Shown here in pieces: positions 55,381 through 63,727 of a DNA stretch of 64,000 nucleotides. Position 1 is the stretch's first letter. Each line of letters opens with the position of its first letter. Both the position numbers and the translations under genes were made by a program. Origin of the DNA: Caballeronia sp. TF1N1 (lineage in GTDB: Bacteria; Pseudomonadota; Gammaproteobacteria; Burkholderiales; Burkholderiaceae); NCBI RefSeq assembly GCF_022878925.1, contig NZ_CP084627.1, positions 806,001 through 870,000 on the forward strand. Reading direction: 5' to 3'. Under the pieces are notes generated by a model. That model had not been told where the DNA came from. It saw only the letters and a program-made list of their open reading frames with translations, and ran no database searches.

Positions 55381-56630
55381 TCAGTCGTAGGGATGCGTGA
55401 AGCGCGCCTCGTACAGTATCGCGAATTGGTTCATGGCGGCTTTCCAGTCGTGTGCGGCACGCGTCCAGCCTGCCGTGATGTTGCGTAATACCAGCCACAG
55501 CAGCTTGGTCGCGGCTTCGTCACTCGGGAAGTGGCCGCGCGTGCGAATGATCTTGCGCAAACCTGCATTCACGCTTTCAAGTGCGTTTGTCGTGTAGATC
55601 ACCTTGCGTACTGCTGGCGGGAACGTAAAGAAGGGAATGACACGCTCCCACACCCGTCGCCATGCCGAAGCCACCGTCGGATAGCGACGACCCCATTCGC
55701 CTTGGTCGAACGCATCGAGTTCGGCAGCAGCGGCTTCGGCGCTGGGTGCGGTGTACACCGGCTTGAGCGCGGCGGCCAACGGCTTACGGTCCTTCCAGTT
55801 CGCGTAGTCCAGACTGCTGCGAATCAGGTGCACGATGCAAGTCTGCAACGTTGTCTTCGGGAACACGGCTCCAAGCGCTTGCTCCATGCCTTGCAGGCCG
55901 TCGGTGACGGCGATCAGGATGTCATGAACGCCGCGCGTCTTCAAGTCATTAAAGACCTTCATCCAGAACTTGGCGCCTTCGGTGTTCTCGATCCACAGGC
56001 CCAGAATATCGCGAGAACCGTCCGGCAGGACGCCAGGGCTAGATAGACCGCTTTGTTGCGCACCAAGCCGTCTGCACGGATTTTTACCCGTAAAGCGTCG
56101 AAGAAGACCACCGGATACATCGGCTCGAGCGGACGGCTCTGCCAGACAAGCACCTCGTCCATGACGGCGTCGGTGACCGAGCTAATGAACTCCGGCGACA
56201 CCTCCGTGCCGTACTGCTCCTGCAAAAACGCCCGAATCTCGCGCACCGTCATGCCGCGCGCGTACAGGGCGATAATCTTGTCGTCGAAGCCCGTAAAACG
56301 GCGCTCGTGCTTCGGGATGAGGATCGGTTCGAAGGTGGAATCACGGTCTCGCGGAATCTGCAGGTGTAGCGGGCCATCGGATGTCAGCACCTTCTTGGCG
56401 CTGTGCCCGTTGCGCTGATTCGTGGCCGTAGCCGGCTTCTCAGCCCCGGGCTCGTAGCCCAGATGCTGACCGAGTTCAGCCCCCAGAGCGCGCTCGATGA
56501 GCGCCTTCTTCAAAGCGGCGGACAGATCCTCAATTGAAGCTGCCGTCATCGGGCCTGAGGCCAATTGGTCGAGCAGCTCTTTAGGGATTGACGGCAGTTC
56601 TCGTGGCGGTGTCTTGGGTTTGCGTGGCAT
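55381..56630 (-). pseudogene. IS256-family transposase, frameshifted
   Basis: Two frames cover one transposase. The first (56630 to 55959) starts MPRKPKTPPRELPSIPKELL and runs to VYLAL, then turns into an unrelated tail. The second (MKVFNDLKTRGVHDILIAVT to stop 55381) carries the rest. Restoring one G near 56031-56036 (GCCCTGGCGTCC read as GCCCTGGGCGTCC) rejoins VYLAL-GVLPDGSRDILGLW into a 416-residue protein, the normal IS256 size. DDE candidates: Asp in PVVFFDALRVKI, Asp in IAVTDGLQGMEQAL, Glu in TTNALESVNAGLRK. As it stands no full-length transposase is made, unless ribosomes shift frame. Confidence 0.88.
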
Positions 56631-56654
56631 AACGGCTCCATTTCCATAATGGTA

Positions 56655-56683
56655 GCCTCACACACAAAATTGCTGACAGTCCC
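56655..56683. repeat. Right terminal inverted repeat of the IS
   Basis: Reads GCCTCACACA at its inner end and GACAGTCCC at its outer end, the complement of the left repeat with four mismatches. A stop codon inside it (56658-56660) ends the adhesin N-terminal fragment. Confidence 0.88.
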
Positions 56684-57305
56684 TCGCCCCGCCTACGTCA
56701 TGATAGGTCGTTCCGGCTACTGGATAAGACGGGGGAGAGATACTTGCGCCACTCATCGAAGCCCCACCGCCTAGACTCGACGCGGTCGTCGAAAGGGCCA
56801 GGTATAACTGAACACCCGTCACACCGTCACGACTGCCCGCCGTCAATGCGCCCGGCGCCATGTTCTGAACCTTGTTGTAGCCCATGTCGAACATTGTCCC
56901 GGCACCAATCGATACTGTGCCCGCAGTCATCGTCATGAGAGTCGCTCCTCCGGCCCCCATGACGAGCGTGTTGGGGTCCACGGCTACCGCGTAGGCTCCC
57001 ATTCCCCCGCTTGTCGTGTACGCGACCAGCCCAGCTCCCGGATGGTTTGTGCCATCGCAAGCAACGGTAGATGTTTGCACCACGCCTGCGCCTTGGTCAC
57101 TCAGGCAACTGGCCGGCGTGTATCCGTCCGATAACACACCGACGGAGTACCCACTCCCCGCCTGCGCGCTGCCCGCAGCGAGTGCGAACACCGCCAACAC
57201 TGCTGCGTTCGTTCGGCCGCGCTTGCTTTTGGTCCGCGCATTTTCCGCTGCGGCAACCCAGCTTTCGGATGCCTGACTCCAAACCACGCGATACGTCTTA
57301 TTCAT
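56658..57305 (-). CDS. N-terminal fragment of the disrupted adhesin
   Basis: 215 residues from ATG 57305: ESPR signal region (MNKTYRVVWSQASESWVAAA), hydrophobic core and cleavage after AQA, then the start of the passenger (GYSVGVLSDGYTPASCLSDQ). The last eight residues come from the insertion element. It would be exported but lacks stalk and anchor. The open frame upstream to 57452 is not supported. Confidence 0.82.
   Translation of the reverse strand: MNKTYRVVWSQASESWVAAAENARTKSKRGRTNAAVLAVFALAAGSAQAGSGYSVGVLSDGYTPASCLSDQGAGVVQTSTVACDGTNHPGAGLVAYTTSGGMGAYAVAVDPNTLVMGAGGATLMTMTAGTVSIGAGTMFDMGYNKVQNMAPGALTAGSRDGVTGVQLYLALSTTASSLGGGASMSGASISPPSYPVAGTTYHDVGGARDCQQFCV
56684..56691. repeat. Target-site duplication, right copy
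   Basis: TCGCCCCG directly follows the right inverted repeat and matches 55299-55306 exactly. Confidence 0.9.
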
Positions 57306-57895
57306 CAAAACCTTCTTCGAGTTCAAGTTGAAATTCTTTTTCTTCGTGATTTCCGACACGGACTGATGTGCTCGTAATGAGCAACACGGCGCTTGACCAA
57401 ACGCGACATAGACCGCTTGGCTCGGGGCCATCGGATAAACATGAAGAAGCAATAACCGTCAGAGCTTCGATTATTTAGGTTTCCAAAACCTAATCACGCA
57501 TGTCAGAGTGTCACCAGGACATGGAGCCTCTGACATTCCTCAATCGCGCGGCAAGAAGTCTCTATCCACGCTTGGATTTTTGTCTTATCGAAGCGTTTTT
57601 TCCATTCAGAAAGTCTTAAAAATGCATCGAATATCTGAATGTACTGAACGATGTATTTGCCGAAAATCAGCAATGTATAAACACGAAGAAGATGTAGCAG
57701 GCGATGTGACTATTCAATTGCCATAAGGCTATATAAAAGCCGGCGGACAGGAAAATAAACAGAACTCGTGTGTATTGGAAAGCGTTACTAGTACGCAGGC
57801 CACGCGGTGAGCGACGCTGCACGCGCGGGACCGTTTAATCGTCAAACATATGCGATGACATCGCATATAAATTTGCGATGAGCGAGCAAGACAGC
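57306..57895. promoter_or_regulatory. Adhesin upstream region, AT-rich, with a 21-bp palindrome
   Basis: About 590 bases between the adhesin start and the terminator of the BKACE gene. It is AT-richer than the neighbours. A perfect palindrome lies at 57848-57868 (arms ATATGCGATG and CATCGCATAT around one A), with a further TTTGCGATG nearby at 57871-57880. A 72-codon open frame at 57508-57726 has no support. Confidence 0.45.
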
Positions 57896-57930
57896 AAAAA
57901 AAAGCGCGTCGCGATTTCTCGTCGACGCGC
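57896..57930 (-). terminator. Rho-independent terminator of the BKACE gene
   Basis: Arms GCGCGTCG (57904-57911) and CGACGCGC (57923-57930) with an 11-base loop; on the minus strand eight T follow. It lies 20 bases past the stop. Confidence 0.82.
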
Positions 57931-57950
57931 CTTTTCAAGCAATTGAAACT

Positions 57951-58787
57951 TCAAAGAGACAACAACTGCCGCGCCTCCTTTGCGCTCGCCACCGGCCGGC
58001 CATACTCCGCGCACAGCGACGCCACGCGGCTCACCAGTTGCGCATTGCTCTTGGCGAGCGTGTCTTTGTCCCAACGCACGTTGTCCTCCAGACCCGTGCG
58101 GCAGTGGCCGCCGAGTTCCAGCGTCCAGTGATTCACTTCGAGTTGATGCCGGCCGATTCCTGCAGCCGTCCATGTCGCCTCGGGCAAGAGTTTGCCCAAC
58201 TGCTCTACTTCGAACTGGAGGATCTCGCGACGCGCCGGTAATGCATTCTTTACACCAAGGACGAACTGCACGTGAACCGGCGACTTGAGCAAACCTTGGT
58301 TGACGAGGTCATAAGTGCTGTAGAGCATCGCCAGATCGAAGATCTCGATCTCGGGCTTTACATCGTGGTCGAGCATGGTTTGCGCGAGCGAACGCACGAA
58401 GTCTGGCGGATTTTCGTACACGATGGTCGGGAAATTCACCGAACCCGTCGCCAACGAAGCCATGTCGGGTTTCAGATCGAGCATCGCCCCACGCTGCTCG
58501 AAAGATCGGCCGCGTCCACCTGTCGAAAACTGAATGATGATGTCCGGACAGTGTTTGCGGATGCCGTCCTGCAATTCTTCGAAGCGGTGACGATCCGAAC
58601 TCGATTTCTCGTCTTCATCGCGTACGTGCAGATGAACCAGCGTCGCACCGGCTTCATAGGCTTCGTGCGTGCTTTCGATCTGCTCGGGAATCGTGGTTGG
58701 CACAGCGGGATTATCTTTTTTCTTCGGTACCGAGCCCGTGATGGCGACCGAGATGATGCAAGGATCAGTTGTAGGCGATTGCGTCAC
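57951..58787 (-). CDS. BKACE-family (3-keto-5-aminohexanoate cleavage-like) enzyme
   Basis: A 278-residue zinc TIM-barrel enzyme of the beta-keto acid cleavage family (DUF849), which condenses a beta-keto acid with acetyl-CoA to give acetoacetate and a new CoA ester. Zinc ligands are in VHLHVRDE; GGHCRTGLEDN near the C-terminus and SVNFPTIVYENPPDF are conserved. The substrate varies widely in the family and cannot be assigned; none of the usual partner genes (CoA-transferase, dehydrogenase) is next to it. A clear terminator follows. Confidence 0.9.
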   Translation of the reverse strand: MTQSPTTDPCIISVAITGSVPKKKDNPAVPTTIPEQIESTHEAYEAGATLVHLHVRDEDEKSSSDRHRFEELQDGIRKHCPDIIIQFSTGGRGRSFEQRGAMLDLKPDMASLATGSVNFPTIVYENPPDFVRSLAQTMLDHDVKPEIEIFDLAMLYSTYDLVNQGLLKSPVHVQFVLGVKNALPARREILQFEVEQLGKLLPEATWTAAGIGRHQLEVNHWTLELGGHCRTGLEDNVRWDKDTLAKSNAQLVSRVASLCAEYGRPVASAKEARQLLSL

Positions 58788-59679
58788 GTTCGTGCTCCTG
58801 TGAGGCGCCGATCTAGTCGCCGGCGGTTCGGTTAATTTTAACTAACTAGTACGTTTAATATGTTGCTGGATCGTACGAAGCGTTGCAAGCCGCGCAAACC
58901 CTTATCTTATGGACCCAATCGATCTCACGTTCGTGCTTTTTCTGACTCCGACAGTGGAGCGATTGTCGCTTCTGGGCCAGCAACCGTCTTGTCAAACGAC
59001 TAGTCGGTAATCGCCGGCCATAAATCGCCTGAAACAAGCGAGCCCGGTCTTGCGTTTTTTGCCTGAGCCACTGGAAACTGTCGCATTCGCAGATGGCGAC
59101 ACCCTTAACGAGCCAATTGCGTGCCAGCGCTCCGGCGATCGCACGCCTTGCGGCGGCGAACCGCGTGTTTATAGTAAGCGCTCGTTCGAGCTCATTTATT
59201 TCCAGCAAAATGCCGTGTTCACAATAGGTCGCGTATTCGCCCTAACTTCGAGACCACAGACAACGGCAAAAAAATCCGATAGCCGCCTCCGCCAGTAGAC
59301 GCCCTGACGCTTACATACAGTATAGAAGGCGGCATTTGCTAGCTGTCGATGTGACGTTGCCTTTTGTTTGCCGCGACGCCGCATATGGCATGCAAAATCG
59401 CATTTGGCGCTCTCGCTTGGAATTTGCGAATTGTGTGTCACACAGTGCGAGACTGCAAAAAACGTCTAGTGCGGCTAATCAGTGCCGGTGCATAACCGCG
59501 CGCAGTGAATTTGCCCGTGACCTTCAAACGGTCGGTTCAATGCGTATGCTGCATTCAATCGACCAAATGCAGAATGCAAATTGACGCGGCGCACGAGCGG
59601 CTCAAGGGAACCAAACGCCACCAAAGCACTTGGCACAGACGAAGTGCAACGGCCCATTGGCATTCAAAATCCAATGCGC
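58788..59679. other. Gene-poor stretch of about 890 bases
   Basis: No protein family, signal peptide or strong binding site was found. GC is visibly lower than around it. Short dyads occur (CGACTAGTCG near 58998) and the promoter of the BKACE gene should lie at its left end, where TTTTAACTAACTAGTACG is found. The 117-codon minus-strand frame at 58855-59208 was considered and not accepted. It may be decayed coding DNA. Confidence 0.45.
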
Positions 59680-60009
59680 CTATCGAACGATGACGACAGG
59701 CGGGCGATAAACCGGCGGCGCATAGATCACGCGCGCGGCCGGCGCCACGACATAGGTCGGCGCGGGCGCCGCCACTACGACCGTACGCGGCGGCGGCACC
59801 GCGACGGGCGTCACAACCACCGCATGTCCTGGCACGTAATAAGTCGGAGCAGGCGGAGGCGCGTAGTAATAAACCGGGCGCGGCGGTGGCGCGTAAATCA
59901 CCGCGGGCGCAGCATACGAAACGACGACTGAAGTTCCCGCCCATGCGCTCCCTGCGCAAGTGAGGGCAAGGGCGGCAAGAGCGGAGATACTGAGCAGACG
60001 AACTTTCAT
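59680..60009 (-). CDS. Secreted Pro/Tyr/Val-rich protein, 109 residues
   Basis: Signal peptide MKVRLLSISALAALALTCAG with cleavage after AWA, then low-complexity PP-, YY- and VVV-rich sequence (YAPPPRPVYYYAPPPAPTYY, VAVPPPRTVVVAAPAPTYVV) with no globular look. AAGGA precedes the ATG at 60009; the frame upstream to 60264 is not supported. Similar small periplasmic proteins are common in Burkholderia; function unknown. It is divergent from the EF-hand gene. Confidence 0.75.
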   Translation of the reverse strand: MKVRLLSISALAALALTCAGSAWAGTSVVVSYAAPAVIYAPPPRPVYYYAPPPAPTYYVPGHAVVVTPVAVPPPRTVVVAAPAPTYVVAPAARVIYAPPVYRPPVVIVR

Positions 60010-60248
60010 GGCGATGTCCTTGAGTCTTGAGAGGAAGGCGGCGACCAGCAATGCCGGCCAGCAGAACGATATCGAACGACCGCGAAAAACGTGAGCGCAA
60101 ACATGTTTCACTGGATGTCGAGAAAGACTTGCCGGGCGATGCATGACACATGGCGACATGATTCGTCGTTTCCCCGAGATTGCCTTCGCTACGCGGCTCA
60201 ATAAAATGTCGTCACTGTCTGGCTGCATCGAATTCACGGAGAACCGAC

Positions 60249-60554
60249 ATGCAAAAGATTCCACGAGCGTGCGTGGCCGGCATTCTCGGCTTCACAATCG
60301 CCACGGCGGTCTTCGCACAAACCGCCACGCAGCCAATGGGCGCAAGTCCGCATATCGAGCAGGTCATGCACGGTCTGCAGACGCGCTTCGCAAGCGCCAA
60401 CACCACGCACGACGGCAAGCTCACGCGCGCGCAAGCATCGTCCAGCATGCCGATGGTGGCTCGACATTTCGACGAAATCGACACGCAAAAAGCCGGCTAC
60501 GTGACGCTGCCGCAGATCGAAGCCTTCATGCATCAGCATGCCGCGCAACGCTAA
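60249..60554 (+). CDS. EF-hand-like secreted protein, 101 residues
   Basis: From ATG 60249 (GGAGAACCGAC upstream): signal peptide MQKIPRACVAGILGFTIATA, with cleavage after FAQ. Two helix-loop-helix segments resemble EF hands, FASANTTHDGKLTRAQ and FDEIDTQKAGYVTLPQI, both somewhat degenerate in the loop acids. It ends 12 bases before the response regulator on the same strand, so it may be in one operon with the two-component pair and could be a periplasmic calcium sensor or buffer (inference). Confidence 0.75.
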   Translation: MQKIPRACVAGILGFTIATAVFAQTATQPMGASPHIEQVMHGLQTRFASANTTHDGKLTRAQASSSMPMVARHFDEIDTQKAGYVTLPQIEAFMHQHAAQR

Positions 60555-60566
60555 CGGAGATGGCCG

Positions 60567-61280
60567 ATGGAAGCACTTCCGAAAATCATCGTGCTCGACG
60601 ACGAAGCCGAACTGCGCAACATGCTGCAACGTTTCCTCACATCGCAAGGCTTCGAGGTGCGGGTCGTGGAAAACGGCAAGCGGCTCGACCGCTATCTGCA
60701 ACGCGAACCATACGACCTGCTCGTGCTCGACTGGATGATGGAGCCGGAAGACGGATTGTCGGTATGCCGGCGTCTGCGCACCGAAGGACACACGCTGCCC
60801 ATTCTCATGCTGACGGCCAAGGGCGATCCGGTGGACAAGGTCGTCGGCCTGGAGACCGGCGCCGACGACTATCTCGCCAAGCCCTTCCTGCCGCAGGAAC
60901 TGGTGGCGCGCGTGCGAGCGCTGCTGCGCCGTCAGAAGATTGCAGCGGGCGATCCCACGCTCACCTCGCAAGTGCTGCGTTTCGGCGAGTTTCGGCTCGA
61001 TCTCGGCAAGCAGCAGATTACGCGCAGCGGCAATGCATTCGAAATGCATTCCGCGCAGATGCAGTTATTGCATGCACTTGGCTCGTCACCGAACCGTGCC
61101 GTGAGTCGTGACAACCTCATCGCCCGCACGCGCGGACGCGATCACGATGCACTCGATCGCAGCATCGATGTCCAGGTGCTGCGTCTGCGCCAGCTCATTG
61201 AGGAAGATCCAGGCAAGCCGCGTTTCATCAAGACGGTATGGGGCGTCGGCTATATGTTGCTTGCGGACGTGGAAACGTGA
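60567..61280 (+). CDS. OmpR/PhoB-family response regulator
   Basis: A 237-residue regulator: receiver with acidic pair in IIVLDDEAEL, phospho-acceptor Asp55 in LLVLDWMMEPEDG, Thr in MLTAKGD and Lys in LAKPFLP; a winged-helix output domain follows (FGEFRLDLGKQQITRSGNAF, RSIDVQVLRLRQLIEEDPGK, RFIKTVWGVGYML). Its TGA overlaps the kinase GTG start by four bases (61277-61280). Confidence 0.94.
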   Translation: MEALPKIIVLDDEAELRNMLQRFLTSQGFEVRVVENGKRLDRYLQREPYDLLVLDWMMEPEDGLSVCRRLRTEGHTLPILMLTAKGDPVDKVVGLETGADDYLAKPFLPQELVARVRALLRRQKIAAGDPTLTSQVLRFGEFRLDLGKQQITRSGNAFEMHSAQMQLLHALGSSPNRAVSRDNLIARTRGRDHDALDRSIDVQVLRLRQLIEEDPGKPRFIKTVWGVGYMLLADVET

Positions 61281-62611
61281 GCCTCGCGCCGCGGTCCCTT
61301 TTTGCACGCAATATTCTTTTGCTCGTGGCGCTGGTGGCGGTGAGTCAGGTATGCGCGCTCGCCGTGCTGCTCCATTTCATTCAGACGCCGCGCATCGAAC
61401 GGGCGGCGACCACATTCGCGGCCTACATCGAGACGCTCGATACCCTTCTGAAAGCAAGCCCGCCGCAAGCATCGAATTCCATCGCCGCTCGTCTCGAAGT
61501 GCGCGCCGCCCTGCCCGAGGACGCGCGCGAGACGCCCGAAGAGTCGCGCTTGCGCTTTTATCGCACGTATCAGCGTCAGACTTTCATCGATAGTTTGCGA
61601 GCGCATCTGCCGCCAGACATGCTAGTGCGCTGGGAAAGCGGCGCGACGGCGGCGGATGGCCAGCAGCGCCTCTGGATACGTGTGCATCTGTCCGGTGAGC
61701 CACGCTGGATCGCCCTGCCCGTGCCGGAAGCCGCGCACGACGACGGCCTCGCCACGGCCCTGCTGCTTTCGCTCGGCCTAGGGGCGCTCGCAATCGCGAC
61801 CGCGTATTTGATCCAGCGGCATTTGAATCGCCCGCTCGAACACCTCGCCAATGCCGCGCGGCGCCTCTCTGCCGGCGATGAACCCGGCGTCTTGCCGATA
61901 GACGGCCCCACCGAGATTGCCCAGGTTAGTCGCGCGTTCAACCAAATGAGCGCTGCCCTGAGCGAAGCGGACGCCACGCGAGCACTGATGCTTGCTGGTA
62001 TTTCGCATGACATCCGCACCCCGATGACGAAGCTGCGCCTTGCGATGGCGATGTCCTCGGCGAGTGCGGCGGACGCTCACTTCACGGCATCGGCGGAAGG
62101 TTATCTGGATCGGATCGACAGCATCCTTCAGCAGTTCATGGACTATGCTGGGAGCGGTGCCAAGGAAGCTCCGGTCGTGGGAGACATAAACGCATTGATC
62201 TCGAATCTGGCAGCGGATTTTGCGGGCCTTGGCCACGAGTTCGCGCTTACGCTCGGGCCCATAGAGCCGTTCGCCTTCCGTCCCATCGGCATGATGCGCG
62301 TACTGATGAATCTGATGCAGAACGCCATACTCTATGGCGTCGTCGGACTCGAAGTGCGTAGCTGGACCGATACGCGATTGCATGCTGCATGCATTGTGAT
62401 CGCGGATCGCGGCAAGGGGCTTGGCGGTCAGGACCCGGAAGCGCTCAAACAGCCGTTCAAGCGCGGCGGCGGCGAAGCGCAGCCAAAAGGCACGGGATTG
62501 GGTCTGGCGATCGTAGAGCGCATCGCTCGGCAGCACGGCGGAACGCTAGTTTTGCGGGCGCGCGATGGTGGTGGCGCTGAGGCGTGCATTGTCTTGCCGC
62601 TTGGTATTTAA
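61277..62611 (+). CDS. Sensor histidine kinase (EnvZ-like)
   Basis: A 444-residue inner-membrane kinase. The start is GTG 61277, overlapping the regulator stop (GTGA). TM1 at about 12-34, a periplasmic loop to about 155, TM2 at about 157-178, HAMP to about 232, phospho-acceptor His244 in ISHDIRTPMTKLRLAM, N-box MNLMQNAILYG, G1 ADRGKGL, G2 GTGLGLAIV. It phosphorylates the adjacent regulator. The signal is unknown; the EF-hand gene in front suggests a divalent-cation or envelope cue (inference). Confidence 0.93.
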   Translation: MSLAPRSLFARNILLLVALVAVSQVCALAVLLHFIQTPRIERAATTFAAYIETLDTLLKASPPQASNSIAARLEVRAALPEDARETPEESRLRFYRTYQRQTFIDSLRAHLPPDMLVRWESGATAADGQQRLWIRVHLSGEPRWIALPVPEAAHDDGLATALLLSLGLGALAIATAYLIQRHLNRPLEHLANAARRLSAGDEPGVLPIDGPTEIAQVSRAFNQMSAALSEADATRALMLAGISHDIRTPMTKLRLAMAMSSASAADAHFTASAEGYLDRIDSILQQFMDYAGSGAKEAPVVGDINALISNLAADFAGLGHEFALTLGPIEPFAFRPIGMMRVLMNLMQNAILYGVVGLEVRSWTDTRLHAACIVIADRGKGLGGQDPEALKQPFKRGGGEAQPKGTGLGLAIVERIARQHGGTLVLRARDGGGAEACIVLPLGI

Positions 62612-63340
62612 AATTCATGCGCGGCTTAACAGTATTTTGCATTCGTTCTCCGGTGAGCCCATACTGTTCTCGTAAGATGAAACGGTCGCGCAGCAGGACG
62701 AAATATCAAACTGCCTGCGGGTGCTGTTGGCTTACGCCTACATTGCCTTGAATTAAAAGACCGTCAGCCGATTGCCATCGACGCTCCAACTTGAAGACGC
62801 TATCAATCTGAATAGATGGACCGCGCATATCGTCGACCGAATACCCATAGCGAATCTGAGTTGCTGCAGTGCAATGAGCGTGTTCGGCGTGTAAGTCCGG
62901 TGTGGGGCATGCAGGCATGCTGTTGGGGCGCGGGCTGACGAGTTAGTGCATTCATCGACAACGCAAAAGTACCGCCATGCCTCCGAAGCGTCAGATTGGC
63001 GTACTAAGCTTCACCATCGTGCAGGAGCTGAGGTCGGCATCGCACTTGCTTTAAGTTGATCGCGTTGTTGTGCGCCGCAGCACTCATGGCGTGGAGCCAT
63101 CACAGCACAGACCGATTTGCGATTTCTTTCGGCTTATCGAACCGATCGCCAGTATCGCGCTCGAACCAGACATTGCGTCTAAACCCGCGAGTGATTAAGT
63201 GCATACCGAATACAAAAATAACTAAAGACACGTATTACAGCTTGGCGCGCGACGCCACCATTCAAATCGAAGACGCTCATGGCCAGCGCGAATAAGCGCT
63301 CGAGCGTCCCGTCCGCCAAATCGATGTAATGGAGGAAGTC
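62612..63340. other. Intergenic region of about 730 bases
   Basis: No gene is supported. Two short frames (minus 62706-62918, plus 63056-63295) have no signal, binding site or family similarity. GC is a little lower than the flanks. GGAGG at the right end is the ribosome binding site of the next gene. Confidence 0.45.
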
Positions 63341-63727
63341 ATGCGTATCACCGTCAAGCTGGATGGATTCGAAGGCGCTCAATCGGCCGCCTACGCCATT
63401 TTGTGGCTCGACAGAGAATCCAGCCGCTGGTCACGCGAAGGTCACCAATCGATGGACGTGCCCGATTGGGGCGGTCTAACCAAAGGCGCGGGCGACACCG
63501 TGATCTGCGGGCAGGATGCGCCGCAACCGATCTGCGTGCTCGAACAACTCGATTTCGACGTACCGGGCGGTCCGCCCGAAGGGCTCGCCGGACGCGCGCT
63601 CTGGTACACCGATCAATCCGGCGCACAGAGCGAGGGACGCTGGCACGTGCAATGTATCGACCGCGCGCAGATCAAGGCGGAGCACGGCGTATTCGCTGGC
63701 GAGGAGGTCAACTGGACCGCGCTCTGA
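63341..63727 (+). CDS. Unrecognised soluble protein, 128 residues
   Basis: From ATG 63341 (GGAGG about seven bases upstream; the open frame starts at 63329): MRITVKLDGFEGAQSAAYAI and VICGQDAPQPICVLEQLDFD, ending VFAGEEVNWTAL. No signal peptide or membrane helix. Acidic, compact, with three cysteines. The strong ribosome binding site makes it a likely real gene, but no family is recognised. Confidence 0.6.
   Translation: MRITVKLDGFEGAQSAAYAILWLDRESSRWSREGHQSMDVPDWGGLTKGAGDTVICGQDAPQPICVLEQLDFDVPGGPPEGLAGRALWYTDQSGAQSEGRWHVQCIDRAQIKAEHGVFAGEEVNWTAL

Larger units (their letters stand above)
55307..56683 (-). mobile_element. IS256-family insertion sequence, 1377 bp
   Basis: Ends are imperfect 29-bp inverted repeats starting GGGACTGTCAG (55307-55335 and complement of 56655-56683; 25 of 29 positions match). 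The 8-bp target duplication TCGCCCCG flanks it on both sides. It holds one transposase gene of the IS256 type on the minus strand, broken by a frameshift. Confidence 0.93.
51553..57305 (-). pseudogene. Trimeric autotransporter adhesin (YadA/BpaC-like), split by an IS256-family element
   Basis: Full gene before insertion: ATG 57305 to stop 51553, 1455 residues once the 1377-bp element and one 8-bp target copy are removed; the two parts then join in the same frame (YHDVGG-AINGLNTQVGSLST). Domains: ESPR-type extended signal peptide (MNKTYRVVWSQ), small head part, a long Ser/Thr-rich stalk of SLSTxVD-type heptads, five VQYDxxxHxSVTLG/DAVNGSQL connector repeats, two YadA-head/neck blocks (SVALGSNSLADRANTVSVGS, then NVAAGTQSTDAVNVSQL), and the C-terminal membrane anchor ending GAGHQW. 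It should form surface fibres for adhesion. In this strain the insertion separates the signal peptide from the anchor, so no surface product is expected. Confidence 0.9.

Noticed and set aside
57508..57726. 72-codon plus-strand frame upstream of the adhesin
   Set aside because: No ribosome binding site or similarity; AT-rich leader region.
58855..59208. 117-codon minus-strand frame
   Set aside because: No start signal, no family resemblance and mixed composition in a gene-poor stretch; may be decayed DNA.
62706..62918. 70-codon minus-strand frame
   Set aside because: No supporting signal; listed only as part of the intergenic gap.
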